DNA from: Streptomyces sp. ITFR-21
GTDB taxonomy: Bacteria > Actinomycetota > Actinomycetes > Streptomycetales > Streptomycetaceae
Length of the DNA: 64,000 bases
Assembly (NCBI RefSeq): GCF_031844685.1
Contig: NZ_CP134605.1
Span: forward strand, 6,608,001 to 6,672,000
Direction of reading: 5' to 3'
In this document: positions 42,819 through 50,901 of the stretch, in pieces
Position numbering within the stretch: position 1 is the stretch's first letter
Layout: every line of letters begins with the position of its first letter
The notes under the pieces: generated by a model
Told to the model about the DNA's origin: nothing
Seen by the model: the letters and a program-made list of their open reading frames with translations, nothing else
Database searches by the model: none
Translations under genes and position numbers: made by a program

Positions 42819-44315
42819 GTGACCACCACCGTCCCGTACTCCGTGCCGGGTGCCGTCCGCCCGGCACCGGGCCCGGCGGCCGACGAGGGCCTGGCCCGCA
42901 GGCTCAAGGCACTCGCGTGCACCGCGCCGCTGCACGACCTCGACATCCGCAAGGCGAACCTGGCCGGTGCGTACTCGGTGTACGCGATGGCGGAGGTGGC
43001 GCTCGCCGCGATCGATCTCGTCACCCTCAACATGGACTTCGACACCGGCGCGGACCACGACCAGATAGTGGGCAGGCTGCTGCCCCGGGTCGCCGCCCAG
43101 GCACCGTCCAGGACGCCGACCGAGCACGAGCGGGTGGCCCGCTGGGTGCTGGAGAACCTGATCAACGTCGGCAGCGCCGACCGCGGCTTCCGCGCGGTGT
43201 ACGGCACCTTCGGCGCCGACGGCGCCTACGTCCGGCGGGACTACGACTTCAAGCTGGTCGAGGAGGTGCCGGGGCCGGCCGGCACGGTCTATCTGCGCAC
43301 CACGGACGAAGCGGTCAACGTACTGGTCGGCGCGCTCGACACCGACGTCGCCAGCGCGCAGATCGCGGCCGAGGTCAAGCTGGAGGTACTGATCAGCCGG
43401 GGCCGGCTGGCCGACGCCCAACTCGCCGCGGAGCAGGCCCGGTACCGCACCGTGCAGTACGCGGAGACGCTGCGCCGCACCCTGGAGGCCACCCGGCGCA
43501 ACGTCCGGGCGGTGGACTGGCTGCGGCAGGTCCCGGACATGATCGCCGAGGCGCTCGACCACGTAGCGGACCGGTACCGGCACGAGAACGCGATCCTCAC
43601 CAACATCCGCAGGGCGCGCGACGAGGCGGAGGACCCGGAGCACAGGCGGCGGGCCGCCGAGCTGGTGGACATCGTCAAGGACTGCATCCGCCGGCACACC
43701 CGGCTGCAGTCCCGGCTGCTGGAGGCGGGCCCGCTGTTCCGCGCCGAGCAGGACCGGCAGGCGTTCGCCGCGCCGCCCGCGCGGGCCGGGCTCGACCTCT
43801 ACGGCCAGCTGGTCGCGCCGCTGCTGACGCTGCCGGTGGACCGGGCCTCCCGGGTCACCGACGCCTTCTTCTCCCGCGGCGCGGGACTGCGCACCCCCGC
43901 CGCGGTACGCGCCGCCGACCTCGTCGAGCTGCTCCTGACGCCCCCGGTCGAGCGGGAGCACCTCGGCGCCGAGATGCCGGAGCCCGACCTGGTGGCCACC
44001 CCGGACGACTCCCGCTTCTCCGAGGAGCAGCTGGAGTCCGCGCTGGAGCTGCTCGACCTTCCGCACGACGCGCCGCGCCGCCTGTCCGGCGTCCTCGCCG
44101 CCGCCCGCCGCCGCGACCCCGACCTGCCGTACCTCGTCGCCCTGCTGGCCGTCCACGCCGCCTCCCCGCCCGTCGGCACCGCCTACCGGCAGGGCGAGTC
44201 CCGCCTCCTGTTCGCCGTCGACGACGGCACGCCGCTGGACGACCCCGACTTCGGCGGCGCCGACCTGGTCCTCGGCACGGCGCGGCTGACCGCTCCCGCC
44301 CCGGAGTCCCCGTGA
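42819..44315 (+). CDS. Probable kleisin-like partner of the downstream SMC-like ATPase
   Basis: 498 residues from GTG 42819 (GTG 42810 in frame is an alternative; RBS weak). N-terminal winged-helix-like region (LARRLKALACTAPLHDLDIRK ... YAMAEVALAAIDLVTLNMDF), then a long helical region (ARYRTVQYAETLRRTLEATR, LTNIRRARDEAEDPEHRRR, MIAEALDHVADRYRHENAIL). The shape (N-domain, helical middle, C-domain with EQLESALELLDLPHD) is what a kleisin such as MksF/JetA shows. I did not recognise a named Pfam family. Gene order with a ~280-residue and a ~1590-residue partner is the key argument. It faces pxpA across 141 bases. Confidence 0.7.
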   Translation: MTTTVPYSVPGAVRPAPGPAADEGLARRLKALACTAPLHDLDIRKANLAGAYSVYAMAEVALAAIDLVTLNMDFDTGADHDQIVGRLLPRVAAQAPSRTPTEHERVARWVLENLINVGSADRGFRAVYGTFGADGAYVRRDYDFKLVEEVPGPAGTVYLRTTDEAVNVLVGALDTDVASAQIAAEVKLEVLISRGRLADAQLAAEQARYRTVQYAETLRRTLEATRRNVRAVDWLRQVPDMIAEALDHVADRYRHENAILTNIRRARDEAEDPEHRRRAAELVDIVKDCIRRHTRLQSRLLEAGPLFRAEQDRQAFAAPPARAGLDLYGQLVAPLLTLPVDRASRVTDAFFSRGAGLRTPAAVRAADLVELLLTPPVEREHLGAEMPEPDLVATPDDSRFSEEQLESALELLDLPHDAPRRLSGVLAAARRRDPDLPYLVALLAVHAASPPVGTAYRQGESRLLFAVDDGTPLDDPDFGGADLVLGTARLTAPAPESP

Positions 44316-44507
44316 ACCCCGGGCGCCGCCACCGCCGTGACGTTCCCCACCGGAGCCGCGACCGTGCCGCGACCGGGCGCGGACCGGGCCCGGCGGCGGG
44401 TGCGGAAGCCGGCGGTGGCGAGGGGACGTCTGCCCGCGAGCCGTCTTCGACCAGGAATTCGCGGGAGTGCGGGGCCGGAAGGCCGCGGTTCGTGAGGAGG
44501 GTGCCAG

Positions 44508-45359
44508 GTGAGTGAGGGCCGGGAGAGCGGCGCGGTCACCGCGGGGGACGTCGCCGACGCCGCGCGGCTGGTCGGGTTCGGACTGCAGCCGAAGCTGGCC
44601 CCGGCGCGGGACGCGGAGTACGGGGAGCTGATCCGGCGGTACCGGGAGGAGCCCGCGTTCGGGAGGCTGGCGGACGCGGTGGCGACCGGTCTGGGACTGG
44701 TCGTGCTGGAGGTGTCGCCGCGCGCCGGGATGGCGGTGGCCGCCGGTGAGGACTCCGTGTTCGCCGTGCGGATGGGGGACTACGCCCGGCGCGCCGCCTC
44801 CGACGCCGGGGACCGGTTCCTGCACGGCCTGGCACACCTGGCCGCCGCCGCCCTCGCCTTCCCGCGCCCGGAGGACCTCGCCGACGACGGCTACATCGGC
44901 CGGATCACCGTGCACGGCGTGGACGCGTTCGTCCGCCAGGCGTGCCGCCGGCTGGAGGAGCGCGCCGACGAGTCCGGCGAGAACACCGACCCGGCCAGCG
45001 ACGCCCCCGGCCTGGAGGCGGCCTGGCGGGTCTGGACCCGCCGCAGCGCCACCGGGGCCACCAAGGACGCCCGGCGGCTGGCGAGTTCCACCACCGGCAT
45101 CGTCGGCAAGGCGGTGGCCTTCCTGGTCGACTCCGGCTTCCTGCAGCGCACCGGCGACGAGTCGGGCGGCACCTACCGCACCACCGCCCGCTACCAGGTG
45201 CAAATCCGCGACATGGCCGGCGGCGCCGCCATGGCCGAACTCCTCGACCTCGGACTGGTCCCCGTCGGGGACGGCACCGCCACCCTCGTCCCGGCCGCCT
45301 TCGACGACGAGGGCGACCTGGCCGTCGACGCCGGGCTGCCCTTCCACGCCCAGTACTGA
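44508..45359 (+). CDS. Probable MksE/KITE-like accessory subunit of the SMC-like complex
   Basis: 283 residues from GTG 44508; GAGGAGG is seven bases upstream, an excellent Shine-Dalgarno. Helical protein with two winged-helix-like stretches: VARQACRRLEE-type region (VDAFVRQACRRLEERADES) and KDARRLASSTTGIVGKAVAFLVDSGFLQRTGDESGGTYRTTARYQVQIRDM, the latter a convincing winged-helix with a beta wing. KITE subunits (MksE, JetB, ScpB) are tandem winged-helix proteins that bind the kleisin. Not recognised as a named family. Placed between the kleisin-like and SMC-like genes, as in mksF-mksE-mksB. Confidence 0.68.
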   Translation: MSEGRESGAVTAGDVADAARLVGFGLQPKLAPARDAEYGELIRRYREEPAFGRLADAVATGLGLVVLEVSPRAGMAVAAGEDSVFAVRMGDYARRAASDAGDRFLHGLAHLAAAALAFPRPEDLADDGYIGRITVHGVDAFVRQACRRLEERADESGENTDPASDAPGLEAAWRVWTRRSATGATKDARRLASSTTGIVGKAVAFLVDSGFLQRTGDESGGTYRTTARYQVQIRDMAGGAAMAELLDLGLVPVGDGTATLVPAAFDDEGDLAVDAGLPFHAQY

Positions 45360-45468
45360 TCCACGCCCGATACTGATCCACGACCGCCCCACGCACCGAG
45401 TCCGCCGCCGGGCGAACCCGTCACCGGGTCCGCCGCCCCCCTTCGACGACCCTACGAGAGTCCGCCGC

Positions 45469-48400
45469 ATGTACGAGCTTTCCCGCATCCGCCTCTACTC
45501 CATCGGGCCGGCCGGCGCGCGCTACGCCGACACCGTGCTCGATCTGCGGGGCGTCGGCGAACCCGTGCCGCGACCCGCCCCCGCCCAGGGCGAGTTCTTC
45601 GCCGACGAGCCGTCCGGACCGCCGCGCCGCCCGGCCCCCGCGGGCGTGCTCTTCCTGGAGAACGGCGGCGGCAAGTCCGTCCTGCTCAAGCTGATCTTCT
45701 CGGTGATGCTGCCCGGCCACCGCAACACCCTGGGCGGCGCCAGCTCCGGCGTACTGCGCAAGTTCCTGCTGGCCGAGGACTGCGGCCACGTCGCCCTGGA
45801 GTGGCAGCACACCCTCACCGGCGAACTCGTCGTCGTCGGCAAGGTCAGCGAGTGGCGGGGCCGCCAGGTCTCCCCCGACCCGCGGAAGTTCGCCGAGGCG
45901 TGGTACTCCTTCCGGCCCGGCCCCGGGCTCGGCCTGGACGCGCTGCCGGTCGCCGAGGCCACCGCGGTACGGCCGCGCGCCGAGGGCGCATCCGGGGCCC
46001 GCGGCCGGCGCCGCACCATGAAGGGCTTCCGGGACGCGGTGACCGAGGCCGGAAAGGCGTACCCGCACCTGGAGGTGGTCTGGGAGGAGGTCCACGACCG
46101 CTGGAACGAACACCTCGGCGACCTCGGACTCGACCCCGAGCTCTTCCGCTACCAGCGGGAGATGAACGCCGACGAGGGCGAGGCCGCCGGCCTCTTCGCG
46201 GTCAAGAAGGACTCCGACTTCACCGACCTGCTGCTGCGCGCCGTCACCGACACCCGCGACACCGACGGCCTGGCCGACCTGGTGCACGGCTTCGCCGGGA
46301 AGCTGGGCCGCCGCGCCGAGCTGACCGCGGAACGCGACTTCACCGCCGGCTCGCTGGACCTGCTGGAGCGCATCGTCGGCGCCGCCGCGACCCGCGAGCG
46401 GTCCCGCGCCGTGCACGCCCGGTCCGAACGCCGCACCCGCGCCCTGGCCCGGCAGCTGTCGGCACGCGGCCGGCAGGAACGCGAGCGGGCCGCCGAACTG
46501 GCCCAGCACACGGCCCGCGCGGCGCACGCCGTCACCGACGCCGAGCGGGCCCGCCGCGGCAGCGGCCTGACCGCGGCCGAACTCGCCTACCGGCACGCCT
46601 CGCTGGCGCTGGCCGCGGCCGACAAGGACGCCGCCGCGCTGCGCCGCGAACTCGGCGACGCCCGCACCCTGCACGCCGCCTGGCAGACCGCCGAGACGGT
46701 ACTGCGGCACCGCGCGGCCGGCGACCGCCTGGAGCGGGTCACCGCCGCCATCCGCGAGGCCGAACGCGACGCCGCGCCCGCGCTGGCGGCCCGCACGAAG
46801 GCGGCCGGCGACCTCGTACGCGCGCTGCAGGCCGCGGCCGCCCGCGCCGAGGAGCAGGCGGACGCGGAGGAGGAGCGGTCGGCCGGACTCCAGCGCCTCG
46901 CCGAGACCGCCCACCGCGACGCGACCGCCGCTGCCACCGAGGCCCAGCGGGCCCGCAGTGAGAGCGAGCACCTCGGACAGCGGCTCGGCGAGGTCGAGCA
47001 GGAGACCGCCGAGGCGGTGCGGGCCGGCTGGCTGGACGACTCCGCGCCGGACGCCGACCCGGCCAGGGCGGCACTGGCCGCCGCCGACGCCGAGAAGGCC
47101 GCCGAGGCAGCGGCCCGTGCCGCCGCCGGGGCCGCCACCACGGCCGCCGCCCGCGCTCGGGAGGCCGCCTCCGCCGAGGCCCGCGCGGAACTCGCCGCGG
47201 CCCGCGCCGCCGACGCCCTGGCCGCCGCCGACTCCGCGCACGCCGCGGCCACCGTCGCGGCCGCGGCCCTCGCCGCCGACCCCCGCCTCACCGCCCTCCT
47301 CGGTCTGCCCGCCCCGGCCGCGACCGCCCCGGCGGCCCGCTCCGCCCCGGCCCGGCCCGGCGCCGCCGCCGCGGACGCCGCCGCGGACGCCGCCGCCCGG
47401 AACAGGAGCACCCCGGACGCCGAGGACGCCGGGGACGCCGAACCCGGCGCCCCCGCCGGGCCGCCCCGGGCCGCCGCCGGACCCGACGGCCACACCCCGC
47501 TGACCGCGGCGCAGCTGGACCGCTCCGCCGACGGCCTTCGGGAGCTGCTGGACGACGCGGTGGGCGCCGCCGAACGCCAGCTCTTCGAGCTGCGGACGGC
47601 CGCCGCCGACGACGCCCGCATCCTCGGGGCCCTCGGCGACGGCGGGCTGCTGCCCCCGGGGCCCGACGTGCTGGCGACCGTGGAGTACCTGGGCGAGCAC
47701 GGCATTCCCGCGCTGCCCGGCTGGCGCTACCTCGCGCAGGCCGTCGACCCGGTGGACCACGCCGTGGTGCTGGCGGCCCACCCCGAGCTGGTCGACGGGG
47801 TCGTGGTGACCGACCCGGACACCTACGCGCGGGCCAAGGACGTCCTGGGCCAGGCCGCGCTGCTGCCGAGGTCGACCGTGGCCGTCGGCACCGCCGCCGC
47901 GCTGCTCGCGCCGCCGGCCGCAGGCGCCGCGCCCGACGTCTTCCTGGTACCGCCCAACCCGGCGATGCACGACGAGATGGCCGCCGACGGGGAGCGGCGG
48001 GAGCTGCGCGACCGGGCCACCGCCCGGGAGGATGAGATCCGGTCGCTGGCCGCCCGCCTCGCCCACGACCGGACCCTCGCCGCCCGCCTCGCCTCCTGGC
48101 GGGCCGCCTGCCCGCGGGGCCGCCTCGGCGAACTGGCCGGCGACGTGGCCGCGGCCAAGGAAAGTGCCGACCGGACCCGTACCGAACTCGCCGCGGTACG
48201 CGAGGAGCGCGCCGAGGCCGAGGCGGCGGCGACCGAGGCCGAGGGTGAGTCCGACGCCCGCCGGTCGGCCGCCGAGCGGGCCCGCCGCCGGGCCGACGCC
48301 CTCGCCGGACTCGCCCACCGGCTGCGCGAGCGCGCCGGCTGGCAGCGCAGGAGCCGAGAACTGGCCGCCGACGCCGCCGAGGCCGAGGCCCGCGCCGAAG

Positions 48401-50229
48401 CCCACCTGGCCGCGGCCCGCGCCGCCGACGAGGACCGCAGAGCCGCCCAGCGCGGGTCCGACGACGCCCGCCGTACCGCCCGGGTGCTGCGCGCCGAACG
48501 GGCCGAGATCGCCGGCGCCCCCGAGGACGGCGCCGACACCGCGTCCGCGGCGCCGGCCGCCGCGTCGCTTCCCGCCCTGCGCGAGGCGTACCGGGCGGCG
48601 TCCCAGGTCTACGAGAAGGTCGGCGTCGGCGCCGACCTGCGGGCCGAGCAGGCCCGCGCGGAGAGCACCGGGAACGCCGCCCTCGCCGAACTGGAACGCC
48701 TCACCAACAAGGTCCGCAGCCGCGCCGCCCGGCTCCTCGAAGGCCCGGACGGCGCCGACGGCCCCTCCCGGCAGGCCGCCGCCGCCCGCGCCGAGCAGCT
48801 GGTCCAGACCCTGGAGTCGCGCCAGGCCGGCGCCAGCGAACGCCTCGGCCGGCTGCGCGGCGAGGCCGAGCGGCTCGCCCCGGCCGGCGGCGGCCACCAC
48901 ACCGAGCTGCCCGAGGAGCTGCGACCGCGCGACGCCGACCACGCCCAGGAGCTGCTGCGGGCCGCGAACGGCGAACTCGCCGCCCGCAGCGACGCGCTGG
49001 AGCAGGCCGGCGCCGCGCACGCCGACGTGGTCCGCGCCCACCGGGCCGCCGAGGACGCGGCCGGCGGCTTCGACGAGACCGCCGCGATGCTGCGCGACCT
49101 GCTCCGGGACGGCCCGCAGAGCACGGCCGAGGAGGACGAACCGGAACCGTACCCGGGCGGCCTGGACGAGGCCCGGCAGGCCGCCGCCGAGGCCCGGCGC
49201 GGTCTGCGCGGCTGCGCCGCCGACCTGTCCGCCGCCGACACCCAGCTGCGCGAGGCCGCCGACGTACTGATCCGGCACGCCAACGCGGTCCGCTACGAGC
49301 AGGTCCGCACCCCGGCCCGCCAGCAGATCAGGGAGCTGCCAGCCGCCGCGCTGCCGGACCACGCCGCCGCCTGGGCCGCGGCCTTCGCCCCCCGGCTGCG
49401 GGTGCTCACCGACGAGCTGGGCCAGTTGGAGCGCAACCGGGACAGCATCGTGGACCGGCTGCGCGGCCTGGTGGAGTCCTCACTGACCACCCTGCGGTCC
49501 GCCCAGCGCCTTTCCCGCCTCCCGGAGGGGCTGGGCGAGTGGTCCGGGCAGGAGTTCCTGCGCATCCGCTTCGAGGACCCCGACCAGTCCGTGCTGGCCG
49601 AACGCCTCGGCGAGGTCATCGACGAGGCGACCCGCGCCGCGGTCCGCAAGAACTCCGACCTGCGACGGGACGGCATGACGCTGCTGCTGCGCGCGGTCGC
49701 CGCCGCCCTGGAACCGCGGGGCATCGCGGTGGAGATCCTCAAGCCGGACGCGGTGCTGCGGGCCGAGCGGGTGCCGGTCGGACAGATGGGCGACGTCTTC
49801 TCCGGCGGCCAGCTGCTCACCGCCGCCATCGCGCTCTACTGCACCATGGCCGCGCTGCGCAGCAACGACCGCGGCCGGGACCGGCAGCGGCACGCCGGCA
49901 CTCTCTTCCTGGACAACCCGATCGGCCGGGCCAACGCCACGTACCTGCTGGAACTCCAGCGGGCGGTCGCGGACGCGCTCGGGGTGCAGCTCATCTACAC
50001 CACCGGTCTGTTCGACACCACCGCGCTCGCGGAGTTCCCGCTGGTGGTCCGGCTGCGCAACGACGCGGACCTGCGGGCGGGGCTGAAGTACATCAGCGTG
50101 GAGGAGCACCTGCGGCCCGGCCTGCCGGTGCCCGATCCGCACGGGGAGCCGGTGCACGGCGAGATCACCGCCACCCGGATGTTCCGCCGCCCCGTGGAAC
50201 CGGCGGCCGCCGGTTCCACGGGGACCTGA
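45469..50229 (+). CDS. SMC-like coiled-coil ATPase (MksB/JetC-like, unusual Walker B)
   Basis: 1586 residues from ATG 45469 (GAGAG upstream). N-head: YSIGPAGARYADTVLDLRG and Walker A LFLENGGGKSVLL near residues 61-73. Two very long Ala/Glu/Arg-rich coiled-coil arms (about 260-690 and 850-1350) surround a globular middle (LLPPGPDVLATVEYLGEHGI and VDGVVVTDPDTYARAKDVLGQ, about residues 724-835) that would be the hinge. C-head: ABC signature FSGGQLLTAAIALY near 1444 and Walker B GTLFLDNPIGRANA near 1482 where Asn follows the Asp instead of the usual Glu; then QLIYTTGLFDTTALAEFP, a probable D-loop/H-loop context. Size exceeds MksB or JetC. Roles: chromosome organisation or plasmid/phage defence by loop extrusion; which one is unknown. 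No nuclease (JetD/MksG) follows. Confidence 0.8.
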   Translation: MYELSRIRLYSIGPAGARYADTVLDLRGVGEPVPRPAPAQGEFFADEPSGPPRRPAPAGVLFLENGGGKSVLLKLIFSVMLPGHRNTLGGASSGVLRKFLLAEDCGHVALEWQHTLTGELVVVGKVSEWRGRQVSPDPRKFAEAWYSFRPGPGLGLDALPVAEATAVRPRAEGASGARGRRRTMKGFRDAVTEAGKAYPHLEVVWEEVHDRWNEHLGDLGLDPELFRYQREMNADEGEAAGLFAVKKDSDFTDLLLRAVTDTRDTDGLADLVHGFAGKLGRRAELTAERDFTAGSLDLLERIVGAAATRERSRAVHARSERRTRALARQLSARGRQERERAAELAQHTARAAHAVTDAERARRGSGLTAAELAYRHASLALAAADKDAAALRRELGDARTLHAAWQTAETVLRHRAAGDRLERVTAAIREAERDAAPALAARTKAAGDLVRALQAAAARAEEQADAEEERSAGLQRLAETAHRDATAAATEAQRARSESEHLGQRLGEVEQETAEAVRAGWLDDSAPDADPARAALAAADAEKAAEAAARAAAGAATTAAARAREAASAEARAELAAARAADALAAADSAHAAATVAAAALAADPRLTALLGLPAPAATAPAARSAPARPGAAAADAAADAAARNRSTPDAEDAGDAEPGAPAGPPRAAAGPDGHTPLTAAQLDRSADGLRELLDDAVGAAERQLFELRTAAADDARILGALGDGGLLPPGPDVLATVEYLGEHGIPALPGWRYLAQAVDPVDHAVVLAAHPELVDGVVVTDPDTYARAKDVLGQAALLPRSTVAVGTAAALLAPPAAGAAPDVFLVPPNPAMHDEMAADGERRELRDRATAREDEIRSLAARLAHDRTLAARLASWRAACPRGRLGELAGDVAAAKESADRTRTELAAVREERAEAEAAATEAEGESDARRSAAERARRRADALAGLAHRLRERAGWQRRSRELAADAAEAEARAEAHLAAARAADEDRRAAQRGSDDARRTARVLRAERAEIAGAPEDGADTASAAPAAASLPALREAYRAASQVYEKVGVGADLRAEQARAESTGNAALAELERLTNKVRSRAARLLEGPDGADGPSRQAAAARAEQLVQTLESRQAGASERLGRLRGEAERLAPAGGGHHTELPEELRPRDADHAQELLRAANGELAARSDALEQAGAAHADVVRAHRAAEDAAGGFDETAAMLRDLLRDGPQSTAEEDEPEPYPGGLDEARQAAAEARRGLRGCAADLSAADTQLREAADVLIRHANAVRYEQVRTPARQQIRELPAAALPDHAAAWAAAFAPRLRVLTDELGQLERNRDSIVDRLRGLVESSLTTLRSAQRLSRLPEGLGEWSGQEFLRIRFEDPDQSVLAERLGEVIDEATRAAVRKNSDLRRDGMTLLLRAVAAALEPRGIAVEILKPDAVLRAERVPVGQMGDVFSGGQLLTAAIALYCTMAALRSNDRGRDRQRHAGTLFLDNPIGRANATYLLELQRAVADALGVQLIYTTGLFDTTALAEFPLVVRLRNDADLRAGLKYISVEEHLRPGLPVPDPHGEPVHGEITATRMFRRPVEPAAAGSTGT

Positions 50230-50237
50230 CGGCCGCG

Positions 50238-50262
50238 GCGGCCTGCTCCGGCGGCAGGCCGC
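50238..50262. terminator. Hairpin after the SMC-like gene
   Basis: GCGGCCTGC and GCAGGCCGC form a 9-bp stem around TCCGGCG, a few bases after the stop codon. It can serve the convergent membrane-protein gene as well. Confidence 0.6.
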
Positions 50263-50328
50263 GCGGAAGGGGGAGCGGAGGGGGAACAGGCCGGCGGAAC
50301 GGAGCGGGGACAGGCCGCGCGGTACCGG

Positions 50329-50733
50329 TCAGGCGCTGTGCGGCCTGGGTATGCGCAGGTGATGCCGACGGCGGCCGGCGCGCTGCCGGGCCGCCAGCCG
50401 CGCGGTCCGCCGGGCCCTGCGCCGCTCCCTGCGCAGCGCCCGCGCCGCGCTGCTCGGGCTCGACACCACCCCGTTGCGCTGGTTCCACACCTGCCGGGTG
50501 ACCCACACATCGAGCACCGACCAGGTGGCCACCACGCACGTCAGCACGGTGAACAGCATCATCGGCGCACTCAGCCAGGAGTGACCGAGCGCCAGCAGCA
50601 CCTCGATCACCGCCTCGATCAGCGCCAACGACACGATCAGCACCGCCCGCACCGCGGCCGTCCGTACCGGATCGGGCAGCCGCGCCGTGCCGACCGCCTC
50701 TTCCTCCCACACCGACTGGCTCTCGACGTCCAT
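50329..50733 (-). CDS. Small two-span membrane protein
   Basis: 134 residues from ATG 50733 with CAGGGAC upstream. Two hydrophobic helices (AVLIVSLALIEAVIEVLLALG, MLFTVLTCVVATWSVLDVWV) are followed by a strongly basic tail (RRERRRARRTARLAARQRAGRRRHH) that would face the cytoplasm. Conserved beside conservon clusters in streptomycetes as far as I recall; function unknown. It diverges from the cvnA gene across about 170 bases. Confidence 0.7.
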   Translation of the reverse strand: MDVESQSVWEEEAVGTARLPDPVRTAAVRAVLIVSLALIEAVIEVLLALGHSWLSAPMMLFTVLTCVVATWSVLDVWVTRQVWNQRNGVVSSPSSAARALRRERRRARRTARLAARQRAGRRRHHLRIPRPHSA

Positions 50734-50870
50734 GCACAGTCCCTGCCCCGAAAAAACGCAGTGCATTCCAGCGGTACGTTTCCGGCCAGACCGCCCCAAC
50801 CTGCCGGTCGGCCTTTCGAGTTACCCCATATGCAGTAGTAGGCTCACGCCGTTTAAACGCGACAGAGGAC

Positions 50871-50896
50871 CCCCAATGCGGGGATAGACGTTGGGG
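50871..50896 (+). promoter_or_regulatory. Inverted repeat covering the cvnA Shine-Dalgarno
   Basis: CCCCAA and TTGGGG face each other across 14 bases; the right arm overlaps the GGGGAGG that serves the cvnA ATG at 50902. A hairpin here would hide the RBS, a plausible translational switch. The AT-rich CGTTTAAACG palindrome just upstream (about 50850) marks the promoter zone. Confidence 0.45.
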
Positions 50897-50901
50897 AGGC
50901 C

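Noticed and set aside
46490..49000. Ala-rich stretches of the SMC-like gene as possible DNA repeats
   Set aside because: They follow codon bias and heptad composition of coiled coils; no tandem DNA unit repeats exactly.
45421..49362. A 1313-residue frame antisense to the SMC-like gene
   Set aside because: Shadow of the Ala/Glu/Arg coiled coil; no start or domain.
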